Source: Campanula takesimana | Taxonomy: Eukaryota; Streptophyta; Magnoliopsida; Asterales; Campanulaceae | Direction of reading: 5' to 3' | DNA length: 64,000 nt | Assembly (NCBI GenBank): GCA_026119855.1 | Contig: JAOWBW010000282.1 | Span: forward strand, 1,200,085 to 1,264,084 | Part shown: piece by piece, positions 11,926 through 23,289 of the stretch | Numbering within the stretch: the stretch's first letter is position 1 | Layout: every line of letters starts with the position of its first letter | Position numbers and translations under genes: made by a program | The notes under the pieces: generated by a model | What the model was told of the DNA's origin: nothing | Databases searched by the model: none | What the model saw: only the letters and a program-made list of their open reading frames with translations

Positions 11926-12715
11926 TTTCAAACAACAAAAAAGTTGAATATCAAAAGCAAATTTAAAAATTTATGGGATATTTATTTTGAGTCGAAGGGG
12001 GAATATAATACTTATAAACTTTTTTTGGTCTCCTAATTATTTGAATTTTGTGAAAATCTCGTGAAAAACGTGTTTTACGCTCGCTGTAGTGTAAAACGTG
12101 TTTTCAAAACATTTTTCATGAGAATGACACTTATAGAAAACAGTTGTTTCATCTGTGTAAAAAAAGTTTTCCATAAGACTGACTATGAATTTCAGACACA
12201 TCATTTAGAGAAAAATTAGACAAAAATGAAGATTTACATGTTAAAAAAGTTACATACAATTAGGGGTGAGCATAATACGTGACGGTTCGGTATTAGGATA
12301 ATACTGTGACTGAACCGTATATATTGGGATGTAAAATCTTAAACCGTAACGACTCGGTTCTAAATAGTACGGTTCTTTTGATTCTCGGTTTTGAGAATGA
12401 TCGATTCGGGAAATGATTCGATTTCTCAACAACCATTCTGAAGCTTGAGCTAACAAGTTTAAAAAAATATCAAGTAAAAAAAGAAGTTATGAAAATGATG
12501 GTCTACATGCATACTAACACATCTGAACCATTTAAACTTCAGTGCAAAGAGAAACTCAAAAGCAATACACATTTACAAATGACTGAGCAAAGATCTACAA
12601 TCTTTGGTCATCGAATAGGATATAATTAAAATAAGTTTAATAACAATCCAAATTTTTTTTTATATTTCACATAGTTAAGTCTATAATCATAGCAGTTTTA
12701 AATCAAACTAACAAT

Positions 12716-13566
12716 CAGTGGTGTATCTAGAATTTATTGTTAGGGGGGTCAAGTTTAAAATTATGAAGAAAAAAAACATTGACTGTCAAAAACTTAAAAT
12801 ATACACGACATATAGAACTTATTTTTCTAATATATTCTCTCATTATCTATTTTAGGTAATAAAGCAACTAAAAAGCGAAAAAACCTTAGTCTAGGACAAA
12901 AAAAAACATTGACTGTCAAAACTAAAGTTCTTAGCTTGATTTTACACGGAGATTAAGAAAGAGTAATGTCGTGAGTATAAAATGTGAAGTAGGAGAAAGA
13001 AAGTGGGTAAAAAAATTTTGTTGTGAGAAAGACAAGTGAGTCTCATTATCCATTTTAGGTAATAAAACAACTAAAAACCTTAATTTAGGACAAACTAAAA
13101 AAGGAAAGTAAGAATCTTAGTATGAGACGAAGGGAGTACGAAGTAATAAGCGAAAGAGATGTATATTGCAGTAAAAGTATGAAAGAGAAAAAAAATACCA
13201 GAATGAGTAGAAAGAAATACAAAAAAAGGAAGAAATTCTACTTAATTGAGATTTTTTATATTTTAATCATTACCAATCTTAAAAGAGTGATTAGTTGCAT
13301 TAGATTAGTACAATTCAATATATTTCCTAAACTAATAAACGTTTTCCTAAAATTAATATGTTTCCTTATGGTCTACTTTATGTGTGTATATATAAGATGA
13401 TTATTTGAAACTTTTGAGAGGGGTTAGAGGTAAATTTTGAGGGGGTCAGCTTTAAATTTTAAGGAGCTAATATAACAAACCTCAGAAAATAAAAGGGCCA
13501 TAGTGAAAAATAGTCAAAAGTCAGGGGGTCAATTGACCCCTCCCCTTTCAAGTAGATACGCCCTTG
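12716..13566. mobile_element. Non-autonomous hAT-like element
   Basis: Left end CAGTGGTGTATCTA and right end, reversed, CAAGGGCGTATCTA form a short TIR. Flanks CTAACAAT (12708-12715) and CTAACAAA (13567-13574) are an 8-bp TSD with one mismatch, as expected for hAT. The interior is non-coding and repeats an 'aacattgactgtcaaaa' segment (12776 and 12906 areas); near 13120-13138 there is a decayed Stowaway-type terminus. Confidence 0.7.
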
Positions 13567-13714
13567 CTAACAAATCAATTTTAATTTTTTAACAACTTTC
13601 CTATTTACGTTTAGTGACGGACTCAAGAGTTTTTCATAAGGGGGTGCACAATTACATTATTTTTTTAAGCCAATAGATTATATATGTATGTATACCCATA
13701 TATGTATAAGAGTA

Positions 13715-14681
13715 TGTTAGTGCAGAACTGAGGTGTTACCTCAGGTGTTGCCCTGACAGTCTAAGTGCTGTGACGAGAGTCTTTGTAATTTGATATTTCT
13801 TTCTAATGTAATTTTTATACTAATGTCCTAATATTATTTTCTAGATGTTGGTCCATATTTTCAGGTATAATAAAGTTGATTTATAGAGCTTAAAACATGG
13901 AGAATAAATTAATAAAGATTTATTTATAAATGACGAGTTATTGAAGGAGTTACAAACATATTTAACATGTGTTAAATATGGAGAAAAACGTGGGGAGACT
14001 ATTTCAAAGGTTTGTTGCTGATCAAATGGAGAAGAACAAGCATGGAGAAGCTCGGAGTACAAACAAAGCGAAGCATGGGCTTGGGCACCAAGTTTTCGGT
14101 TGAGAAATACAAGGGAAGAGGACTAAGTCTTCCATGAAAATAGGAAAACATGCCCAACACTCTCCCCACTCTCTCACAACGTGGAAGGCAGCCCCAATGC
14201 TGTTTCTTTGTGTAGCCATCAAGTATTGAAGGCTATAAATAGTGCTAGGATGAACACTTTGTAACAAAGCCAAAATTTACACACATCCATAGCACAAGAA
14301 CAAAGTACTTCTTGGCTCCTTTGTATCCTTCCTCCCATACACTCTTTTCCACACTCAAATACTTCGGGTTTGAGGGTTTTGGCTAGGATAGGATCATCGT
14401 ACTTTGTTCTACTTTTGGTTCCATAGATCGTATATTGTACTAGCTATAGGGAACCTTTTGACTTTGTAATTGGTATTGATTATAAAGTTTTCGCCATTTA
14501 GGCATCTCAAGTTATATTTATAACTTGAGAAAAATATATCTCTTGTGCTATTTATTTTTCCGCTGCAAAACTCTTATATTTTCGGGTGTGCGTATTCTGT
14601 CCGTCAGCGTGTGTTACCTGGGGTGTTACCTAACACTTGAGGTAACATCTGTTCTCAGAAAGCCTTTGACAAACATTTTCA
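13715..14681 (+). repeat. 5' LTR of deleted Sirevirus
   Basis: TGTTAGTGCAG...CATTTTCA, 967 bp. TATA box TATAAATA at 14234-14241. GTGTTACC-type words cluster at both ends (13733-13752 and 14613-14650). Confidence 0.92.
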
Positions 14682-14683
14682 AT

Positions 14684-14696
14684 TGGCACCAGAAGC
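14684..14696 (+). other. Degenerate primer-binding site
   Basis: TGGCACCAGAAGC follows the LTR by two bases. It resembles the iMet-type Copia PBS TGGTATCAGAGC with two transitions and one inserted A, so it is either decayed or uses another tRNA. Confidence 0.55.
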
Positions 14697-14737
14697 CCGA
14701 TCACTTGACGTTACTAAGTGGTTCGGTCCTTTGTCAT

Positions 14738-15137
14738 GGCTTCGATCTCCAGGAGGGAGAAGCTGATCAAACAAACATTTTTGTCACATAAGTGACTCGG
14801 AGACTGAACATGTTACCACAGATGTTATACACACTGAGATAACATCTGAGACCACACCCGTCAGGTATAACAATTTCAGTTTAACTAACGATGTTTGTTT
14901 CGTGGTTTCCATAACCTTGATGCAGGAAGTTCAAAAGAGGATGAGCTGAGCAAAGATGAGCTCATTGATGGTTTAAAAAACCTTTGTGATGATTTACTCA
15001 AGGAATGGAAGAAAGAGAACAAAATGGTTAAAAATTTAACCAAGATGAACGATGGACTCAAGGCCAAATTGACTTTAGCCGAAACCACCTTGAAGAAAAT
15101 CAACACCGGATCATCCAAACTGGATGAGATCTCAATT
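14738..15137 (+). pseudogene. gag: Truncated gag of deleted Sirevirus
   Basis: A start at 14738 reads a short peptide beginning MASISRREKLIK and stops. From 14895 another frame encodes a charged, lysine/glutamate-rich 81-residue stretch that looks like the coiled-coil C-terminal half of Sirevirus gag. Compared with the 760-residue gag of the element at 49820, nearly all of the N-terminal capsid-like part is missing. The remaining zinc knuckle is in the next entry. Not functional. Confidence 0.7.
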
Positions 15138-15203
15138 TGAGTAAGCCTCTCAAAGCAGGTATTGGTTCCGAGAATCATTAGATAAAATTATTTCTTCTTT
15201 GAG

Positions 15204-17228
15204 TTGGATGAACATGAAATATGTTTTGTGAAAGAACGTGCTTTTGATCAAAATTCTTTCTCTAATGACTCTTCTGACAAAAGAAAAGTGTGTCAATACT
15301 GTCACACTTCTGGACATTTTAAAAATAAGTGTAATACTCTTTCAAAGAAACAGTCCAGTTATTCTGTGTTACCTGAAGTGTTACCTAGCACTCCAGATAA
15401 CACATTCTGTCAGAAGGTCAAAAACACAAAAAAGAAGACATGGAAACCTAAGTCTAAATTGAGATGTGATGTTGTTTACACTTCCTTAAAAACAAATATT
15501 GAAGGATCATGGTACTTTGATAGTGGATGTTCACATCACATGATGGGAACAAAGTTGTTTTTGAAAGACTATGAATCTTTTCAAGGAGGTAGTGTAACTT
15601 ATGGTGGTGGAAGTAAAAGCAATATAATAGGAAAAGTGACACTAAATGTGACTGGTTTTCCCGCCTTAAAGAATGTCTTACATGTAGATGGGCTTGTAGC
15701 TAATTTAATTAGTATTAGCCAACTTTGTGATGACAACTTAGAGGTGAAATTCAATAAAAATACTTGTGAAGTCTTTGATTGTACTAACAATTGTGTGATG
15801 ACAGGAACTAGATCAAGTGACAATTGTTATCTTGTTGAAGACAAACAGGTGTGCCATTTGGCAAAAATAGATGTCACTACATTGTGGCATCAAAAGTTTG
15901 GACATGCCCATTATCGAAACCTGAAGAACATTTTCAAGTTTGAGGCTGTCAAAGGAGTCCCCAAACTGAATCTTAATAAAAAAAAATGGTTTGTGGAGAC
16001 TGCCTTAAAAATGAGGAGACTCGTGTTACCCAGTGTGCTGCCCAACACCAAGAGCAACACTTCGGGACAACACATTGTTTTCAGCTTTTGCACATGGACT
16101 TGATGGGTCCAATCGAGGTAGAAAGCTTGGGAGGTAAGAGGTATATTTTTGTTATAGTTGATGATTTCTCTAGGTTTTCATGGGTATATTTTCTAAGAAT
16201 TTTTTTTTTGAAACTTTAGATAAATTTAAACTCTTGCACACCAAAATCAAAAGCATGTTTTGCTCACCTATTTTTCGTATAAGATCTAATCATGGAAAAG
16301 AATTTGCAAATGTTTCCTTTTATACTTTTTGTAAGAAAAAGGGGATAAACATGATTTTTCGGTATCAAAATCACATCAACGGAGTGGGGTGGCCGAAAAG
16401 AAAAATAGGACATTGCTTGATATGGCCCGTGTCATGTTATTTTCAAAACGGATTCAAAAAGATTTTGGGTGAAGCTTTGAGCACGGCTTGTCACATTTCA
16501 AATATAGTCTTTCTAAGACCTGGTTTAACAATGACACCCTATGAGATTTTGAAGGGGAAGAAACCACATGTACATTACTTCCATGTGTTTGGGTGTGTAT
16601 GTTTCATATTAAAAGACTGGGATTACTTAGCTAAGTTTTACTCTAAGAGTGATAAAGGCATTTTCTTGGATATTCTCAAGACAATCATGCATATCGAGTG
16701 TATAATTTAAGCTTGGAAATTATTCAAGAATCTGTGAACATTGTTTTTGACGATCTGTTAAGTGTTACAGATAAACCAGCTGATTATCCTCTCATGATAC
16801 AGATGGAACAACCTCAAAGTGAATTTGACATTTATGTTGGACCAGATGTTGTCATAAGTGTTGAACCAAATGTTGGCCCCAGTGTTACCGCACCTGAGGC
16901 AACACCAGAGATAACACCAGAAGTCAGTCCAGTTGCAGAAAATGAAAATAACGAGGACTCCAATAGAGTAGATGATCCCGTCAGAAGAGTTCCCCCGTTG
17001 AAGATTCAAAAGAATCATCCTATATCCCAAGTGATAGGGAGATTAGACGAAGGGATACAAACTAGAGGTAAGGAACCGGTTAATTATCGAGACATGGTAA
17101 ACCATTCATGTTTTCTTTCTAAGCTTGAGTCTAAAAATATTTTTTTGAAAGATGAATATTTAATTCAAGTTTTTAACCATAAGAGATTTTCTAACTTGAA
17201 GAAGTCTCTTGTTCCGTGTCTTGTTTAA
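15204..17228 (+). pseudogene. pol: Gag-pol remnant: zinc knuckle, protease, integrase; no RT
   Basis: Three overlapping frames carry, in order: a CCHC knuckle CQYCHTSGHFKNKC (about 15292-15333); a Copia protease with WYFDSGCSHHMMG (DSG active site, about 15511); the GAG-pre-integrase HHCC region (LWHQKFGHAH...); integrase core with HMDLMGP (about 16093); and a C-terminal DUF-like linker ending about 17228. Frameshifts fall near 15990-16030, 16190 and 16690. The second catalytic Asp is changed (IRSNHGKEF, expected IRSDxGxEF) and the block normally holding the catalytic Glu (QQNGVVERKNR-like) is scrambled. RT and RNase H are absent: the frame runs straight from the linker to a stop at 17228. 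Family knowledge: Copia gene order PR-INT-RT-RH. Clearly dead. Confidence 0.88.
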
Positions 17229-17497
17229 ACCCCTTGGATCATCTTTGTTGTTGTATAATATTTTATTTTTTATTAAAAAAAAAATCAATTTCTTTAAGTT
17301 TCTCTGTTTTAAATCTGTCAGTGGGTAGTTTTTTTTCTATCCATTGACTGTGGCACATACTGCCCTTTTTGTTATGGTAGGATAACACTCTAGGTAACAT
17401 TATTGATAACATTCCTTTTTAAACTCAAAAGTGACAAAGTCACTAATCTTTTTCAAAGGCAAAAAGGCTAAAAACACTTATAATATTTCCTTAGTAG

Positions 17498-17690
17498 CTC
17501 GGGGCACGGCGTTCGCTGCGACGATGCACTCTTGTCAAAGGGGGATATTATCTAGTGATCTTGTACTAAGTATTAGGAACATGGAGTTCGCTACTACAGT
17601 GTTTCCTACTTGAACGGTACAAATCACTAAAACATGTTTACACTTTATAAGGACTCGGGACACGGAGCTCGCTACTACGATGCTCCCTTG
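17498..17690 (+). repeat. Three spaced ~36-bp repeats with hairpin potential
   Basis: Copies at about 17498-17533, 17574-17610 and 17654-17690 share a 'ggagctcgctactacgatg' type core; the third can pair GGAGC with GCTCC around a 13-nt loop. Spacing is about 78 bp. They lie between the pol remnant and the third ORF. Confidence 0.6.
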
Positions 17691-18541
17691 TAGATAAAGA
17701 AGTGTAAAATATGTTTATATTAAAGTGTTTGAAGATGAAGAACAAGCTTTTTATATCTAAATTATTAGATTTTCTTTGCCTAAAGTGTTCAAATTTGGCA
17801 AGCTTGTTATACCTCAAATGCTTATTATAGAAGCATATCTTCGCCTCATGTGTTCAAAAATGAGGTCTATCTTGCCTTAATTGCCTTAATATAAATTCAA
17901 TAAGGGATGTTTATCACGAATGTTATCTTAAGTGTTACCATCATTGCCATCAACACATTAGTGTGTGCTACATTCGTTTTTTTTTATTTTATTTTCAGAA
18001 TTGTTTTTTAAATTTTCAAAGTTTGAAAGTCTTTTTATTTAAAGAAAAAGAGTTTACAATTTTGAAAAAGTCTAAAACAAATCTTTTACTTTGGTAAAAT
18101 ATAGTTGTAACAATTTCCCTAAAATTTAGGAATCTATCTTCAAATTTTTGAGAGATCGTTACATCATTAATTTTACCGTCTTAATTTTTTTCTTTTCTTT
18201 TTTCGTTTTATTTATAAAAAAAAAAAAAAAAAAGGGATGTGTAGGGAGTTGGTTTTGTGTGCTCGTAAATAGGGGGAGTTTAATTAGGATAGTTTAAATG
18301 TGAGTAAAAATAGGGGTCTTAGTTAATTTAGATGATAAGAGTTAAGTTTAAATTAATTTCCTCTCCTAATTCACATTCCTTAACCTCCTAAAATCATATC
18401 CCTATTTACTCTCTCTTTCTCTCTCAAACGCACCTATATACTCCCTCCTCTTCATCGCTTTTTCTCTATCTCAGCAACCTTCCCCAAAATAAAAAACCCT
18501 TCTAAAAAAAATTCTCCTTTTCTACCTCTCAAAATTCAACA

Positions 18542-18985
18542 ATGGCTTCACCTTCCCAAAACCCTAACCAATCCGCACCTCAAGAGGAGTCACCGGGTGT
18601 TATCTCGGGTGTTACTTCACCTATGGACATATCTCCCATGGTTTCCAATATCTCTCCATCTATGGCCATGTCCATTGATGATCCTTCCATGGTTGCTACT
18701 TCAGTCCAACCTACCCCAACCGTGACTGCCTATCAACCACCTGTTACCGCCACCAAGAAACCCAAAAGAAAAACCCCTTCCTCCTCCAAATCGGCTGCTT
18801 AACCCTCCAAAAAGAAACCACCGGCTTCATTAATTTGATTTCTTCCCAACCAGGGGGAGATGGTTTGCTGGTACTAGTGCAGGTACAAGTGCTGCTATTA
18901 ATGCTGTTGGTGATGCTGGTACAGATCGTGCTGCTGGAGATGCTGGCACAAGTGATGAGCCGGATGATGGAGAAGATGGAGAATA
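18542..18985 (+). pseudogene. Remnant of third ORF (ends only)
   Basis: An ATG at 18542 opens an 86-residue Ser/Pro/Thr-rich frame ending in a basic patch (TKKPKRKTPSSSK) and a stop at 18802. Around 18860-18985 a different frame encodes a Gly/Ala/Thr repeat and an acidic tail (DEPDDGEDGE) followed by a stop. Together they look like the start and finish of the large extra ORF found downstream of pol in Sireviruses (compare 57632-61113), with the middle deleted. A TATA-less pyrimidine-rich leader (18405-18540) precedes it. Function unknown. Confidence 0.55.
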
Positions 18986-19398
18986 ACCTTGTTTAAAGGT
19001 TGTTGTTGCCACTATACTTGGGCAATGGCTTTTATGGTACTTTTGAATGGTTTCAAAAACAATTTTCGTTTGTGGTGGTTTGGTTTTTAAAACAATTCGT
19101 ATTTTAGTTCTTAATTTAGAACTTTAATACTTTGGTGGTTATGCTTTGGTTTATGACTTGTGGTTTTGTGGATTTTAAAACTTTGATTTACTTTTTGTTT
19201 TAAACTACTAATTGTTTTAAACATGGTTCTACTTTACAATTAGTATATTAAGTAAATCTTTGTTGTTTCGGTTAACTCCATGATTAAGGGGGAGTTAATC
19301 TTTGGTGAAATGCTCTGTTATACTGCATATGGTTAACTTGTTTTTGCAGGTACCAACACTTAGGTGATTGGAAAGAAATCTCAAATTAAGGGGGAGAT

Positions 19399-20363
19399 TG
19401 TTAGTGCAGAACTGAGGTGTTACCTCAGGTGTTGCCCTGACAGTCTAAGTGCTGTGACGAGATTCTTTGTAATTTGATATTTCTTTCTAATGTAATTTTT
19501 ATACTAATGTCCTAATATTATTTTCTAGATGTTGGTCCATATTTTCAGGTATAATAAAGTTGATTTATGGAGCTTAAAACATGGAGAATAAATTAATAAA
19601 GATTTATTTATAAATGACGAGTTATTGAAGGAGTTACAAACATATTTAACATGTGTTAACTATGGAGAAAAACGTGGGGAGACTATTTTGTTGCTGATCA
19701 AATGGAGAAGAACAAGCATGGAGAAGCTCGAAGTACAACAAAGCGAAGCATGGGCTTGGGCACCAAGTTTTCGGTTGAGAAATACAAGGGAAGAAGAGGA
19801 CTAAGTCTTCCATGAAAATAGGAAAACATGCCCAACACTCTCCCCACTCTCTCACAACGTGGAAGGCAGCCCCAATGCTGTTTCTTTGTGTAGCCATCAA
19901 GTATTGAAGGCTATAAATAGTGCTAGGATGAACACTTTGTAACAAAGCCAAAATTTACACACATCCATAGCACAAGAACAAAGTACTTCTTGGCTCCTTT
20001 GTATCCTTCCTCCCATACACTCTTTTCCACACTCAAATACTTCGGGTTTGAGTGTGTTTTGGCTAGGATAGGATCATCGTACTTTGTTCTACTTTTGGTT
20101 CCATAGATCGTATATTGTACTAGCTATAGGGAACCTTTTGACTTTGTAATTGGTATTGATTATAAAGTTTTCGCCATTTAGGCATCTCAAGTTATATTTA
20201 TATAACTTGAGAAAAATATATCTCTTGTGCTATTTATTTTTCCGCTGCAAAACTCTTATATTTTCGGGTGTGCGTATTCTGTCCGTCAGCGTGTGTTACC
20301 TGGGGTGTTACCTAACACTTGAGGTAACATCTGTTCTCAGAAAGCCTTTGACAAACATTTTCA
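19399..20363 (+). repeat. 3' LTR of deleted Sirevirus
   Basis: 965 bp, near-identical to 13715-14681, preceded by the polypurine tract AAGGGGGAGAT (19388-19398). TATA box 19912-19919. Confidence 0.92.
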
Positions 20364-20510
20364 GAGTATAAGAAGAAGTATGAGGTGGAGGGAGTAACTA
20401 GAAAGAAAAAAAAAAAAAAAAAAAAAAAACAACAACAACAACAACTAGGATTTGATTCTAGTTTTCATGGGACTGAGGGATTCAGACTACTAGGCTACTT
20501 GAGTCGTTGT
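20364..20510. other. Short spacer with A-run and (AAC)n
   Basis: Contains 'ggtggagggagtaac', the right edge of an old Stowaway-type MITE whose left edge is unclear, then an A-run (20407-20428) and (AAC)n. No gene. Confidence 0.5.
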
Positions 20511-20519
20511 ACATAATGA

Positions 20520-22588
20520 CACAAAATTTTGGGGGAAACTAGATTCCCCTTAATTTTAAAAAAAGACCGGTTTTGGACAACCAGCAAACCAAGTCCTACC
20601 TTTTCTAAACCGGTTCTCGCTCATTAAAAAAATTCGATCAAAATTTTTGTAAACCGGCCTTTTATGCGGCTTTGGATGTACGACTCTTTCTCTCTCCCAT
20701 CTCTAACCGTGCTCTCTCCATCTCTCTCAGACCTAGCCGCCTCCATCTCTCTCACTCTTCGACCTAAATCTCCATCTCTCTCACTCCCCGACTAATCGTC
20801 GCCGTCGCTATCTCCATCTCACTCTCTCTCAGACCTAACGACGGTCATACTCACTCTATTTCACTCGATTGCACTCAATTTCAAGTATAATGAGGTTGAT
20901 TTCAAATCCAAACGCAAAGAAATATGTAATGAAGAAGAGGACGGGCATGATGGAGGTATGTGTTGATTTCAAGTTTTTTCCGCTTGATTCTCACTCTATT
21001 TTGTTCGCTTATTGTGTTGATTTCAAGCAGTTTTTGTTATGTTTTTGTGATGCTTGTTTAGTTATGTTGAGTTTGGTACTTGTTACTAAGTGATTTAAAC
21101 AAGCAAATGAGTCTTTGTTGAATAAAGTTGAAGACTTTCCGGCAATCAAACATGATCACATTGACAAGGTTGTTGGGAGAAAAGACAACGAGGAGAAGAA
21201 GAGGAAGAAAGCTGATGGTTCAACTGCAGCATATGTCAGCAAACTAGGTCTAGAAAGGGTGTTAGTCAGTGAAATTGTAACTTATTGTTTTTAAGTCCAA
21301 ACTTATTATTTTAACTTATTAACTTGCTGTTTTTTTATGATTAAACATGTGTATTAAATTGTATTATAAGCTCATGTTCAAACTGCTTGTTTCAAAAGAA
21401 ATTGTACGGTTATTATAATATCAAGTTTGTCTGTTAAATTACGAAGTTACACTAATAAAACACCATGTGTAGATCCGATACTGCATAACTTGATTAACCA
21501 CCAGGCTTCACTAATTAAACACAAAGTCACTGTACTAAAACATAAAGTTAAAATAGTAAAACATCAAGTTACTATACTAACAACACTAAGTTATGTTCAA
21601 AATGCTTATTTCAATAGAAATTGCATGGTTATTATAATAACAAGTTTGTCTGTTCCAAAGACCAAGTTACACTACTAAAATACCAAGTATATATCTGATA
21701 TAGCATAACATCTTTAACCAGCAACTTGCACTAACAAATCACCAAGTTATTGTATTAAAACATAAAGTTACAATACTAAAACACCAAGTTACTAAACTAA
21801 AACAACACCAATTTATATATAACTCGATATTCAAAATGCTTTATTTCAATGTTATTATAATATCAAGTTTGTCTGCTTAAACACCAAGTTACGCTACTAA
21901 AATACTAAGTATAGATCTGATACAACATAGCTTGATTAACCACCAGGCTGCACTAATAAAAAATCAAGTTATTGTAATAAAATATCAGTTACAATACTAA
22001 AACTCCAAGTTACTATACTAAACAACAAGTTACACCAAATCAATTCTATTTCAATTTGAGCAGCTTGAACATCTCCATTTCAATTTGAGCAGCAAACGAC
22101 TACAAGATTCAAATTAAGTGTAGATTTTGTGTTTTTGAGCCAAATGAAGATATCAATCTCTTCAAATTGATTTTCATTGTCTTTTTCAATCTCACTCTCG
22201 TCTGGTTCAAGGACATTGTGATCTACTATCTCCATCTCCATATCCATCTTCTATAAGGAGAAAATCAATTTCAATTAGATCAGAAAAAAAAGTGATAATT
22301 GATGAACAAACTTGTAAAGATTCATACCTTTTCAATCGTTTTTTTGAAGCTCATCTCGTCTGCAATGGCGGTAGAGAGATGGAGAGAGAGAAAAAGAGAG
22401 AGAGATTCCGGAAGAAGGAACAGTCGGCGGCTACTAGTGTTTTCCACGTTTTATGCCCTAATTTTGTTAATGAGCGAGATGTTGGACCGAACCGGTTTAA
22501 AAAAGGTTGAAGTTTGGTTCATTATTGCTTGTCAAAACCGGTCTATTTTTAACATTAGAGAGAAACTAGTTTCCCCCAAAACCAACTC
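20520..22588. mobile_element. Non-autonomous MULE with tandem repeats inside
   Basis: TIRs of about 150-170 bp: left contains 'ttttgggggaaactag' and 'accggttttgg', right carries their reverse complements (22490-22588). Exact 9-bp TSD ACATAATGA at 20511-20519 and 22589-22597. The interior begins with CT-rich leader-like sequence, has a short open frame at 20879-20955 ending in a possible splice donor, a lysine-rich open stretch at 21103-21262 of unknown origin, and then a 220-bp tandem repeat. No transposase. Confidence 0.85.
21377..22040. repeat. Three ~220-bp tandem units with inner sub-repeats
   Basis: Units start at about 21377, 21596 and 21830 with 'ttcaaaatgct'. Each contains several ~17-bp words of the type 'caccaagttactatacta'. 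Copies have drifted by point changes and small indels. Confidence 0.75.
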
Positions 22589-22670
22589 ACATAATGATGT
22601 ACAAAACAATTCTTTATAATTTTAATAGAACAAGCTGAACATATTTATTTCTAATAAATGTTGTGAAGTA

Positions 22671-22932
22671 CTCCCTCCATTCCTTATTATTTGTCACTTT
22701 AGCCACAATTACACAAACCAAGAAAGCATTTACTATCTCTGTATTTTCCATAGTTGCCCTTTCTCTCACATCTTCAATAGTTACCATCTTATTAAAAAGA
22801 AATGGAATATGAAAAGTTATCTTTAAAGACAAAGGGTAATTAGGTCTAACTAAAATATAACTACCAAAAGTGACAAATATTTAGGAACAAATTTAGATCT
22901 CTAAAAAGACAAATAATAAGGAACGGAGGGAG
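22671..22932. mobile_element. Stowaway MITE
   Basis: CTCCCTCCATTCC...GGAACGGAGGGAG with TA at 22669-22670 and 22933-22934; 262 bp. The termini are close to canonical, so it is relatively young. Confidence 0.92.
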
Positions 22933-22934
22933 TA

Positions 22935-23280
22935 ACGTGCACCCTCTTCGATACACTTGGGTCCGCCCTTGTTTAGGTTCCTGCAATTTCAAGTTGCACG
23001 AGAGAAAATCTCAATGCGACAGAAGAACAATGTTGTGCCTGAAAAATTGAAAATATTGAATTTGCATCAAAATCTACTAATGACAAGGCATTTTAAATAA
23101 TCACAATATACACAAACTACTAGTAAACTACAATGTCCAACAATTTAAGACGTTAAAAAACTTTTATACATTAAGATCTTACATATAACAGTATAATATT
23201 GTATGATTTATGTATATCTTTTGTTAGATAGAATTAGTCAACTTTGCATGTGTATTTATTTTTATATGATAATTTGTAGC
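22935..23280. other. AT-rich spacer, nothing recognised
   Basis: No ORF, repeat boundary or structured element visible. Confidence 0.5.
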
Positions 23281-23289
23281 TTTTTAAAT

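Larger units (their letters stand above)
9654..12715. other. Unassigned AT-rich intergenic DNA
   Basis: No convincing gene. It holds a (TA)n tract (10152-10178), a two-copy tandem repeat (10836-10985), a GC-richer patch (11160-11500), a SINE-like segment (11823-11925) and, at 12262-12430, a 'ggtgagcataat' plus CGGTTCGGT-rich stretch resembling the edge of a common plant hAT-type repeat whose other end I did not find. Confidence 0.5.
13715..20363 (+). mobile_element. Sirevirus-like Copia element, internally deleted
   Basis: A complete insertion bounded by LTRs 13715-14681 and 19399-20363 and an exact 5-bp TSD GAGTA (13710-13714, 20364-20368). Gag is truncated, integrase decayed, reverse transcriptase and RNase H absent, and a third ORF is reduced to its two ends. 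Purine tracts of the RGGGGGAG type recur (17539, 18270, 18852, 19286, 19388); repeated polypurine tracts are a known Sirevirus trait. The LTRs differ by only a few substitutions and indels, so insertion is recent and the deleted form was probably mobilised in trans. Confidence 0.9.

Noticed and set aside
12250..12456. Complete hAT element starting 'ggggtgagca'
   Set aside because: Only a left-end-like word and CGGTTC-rich sequence are visible; no right end or TSD found.
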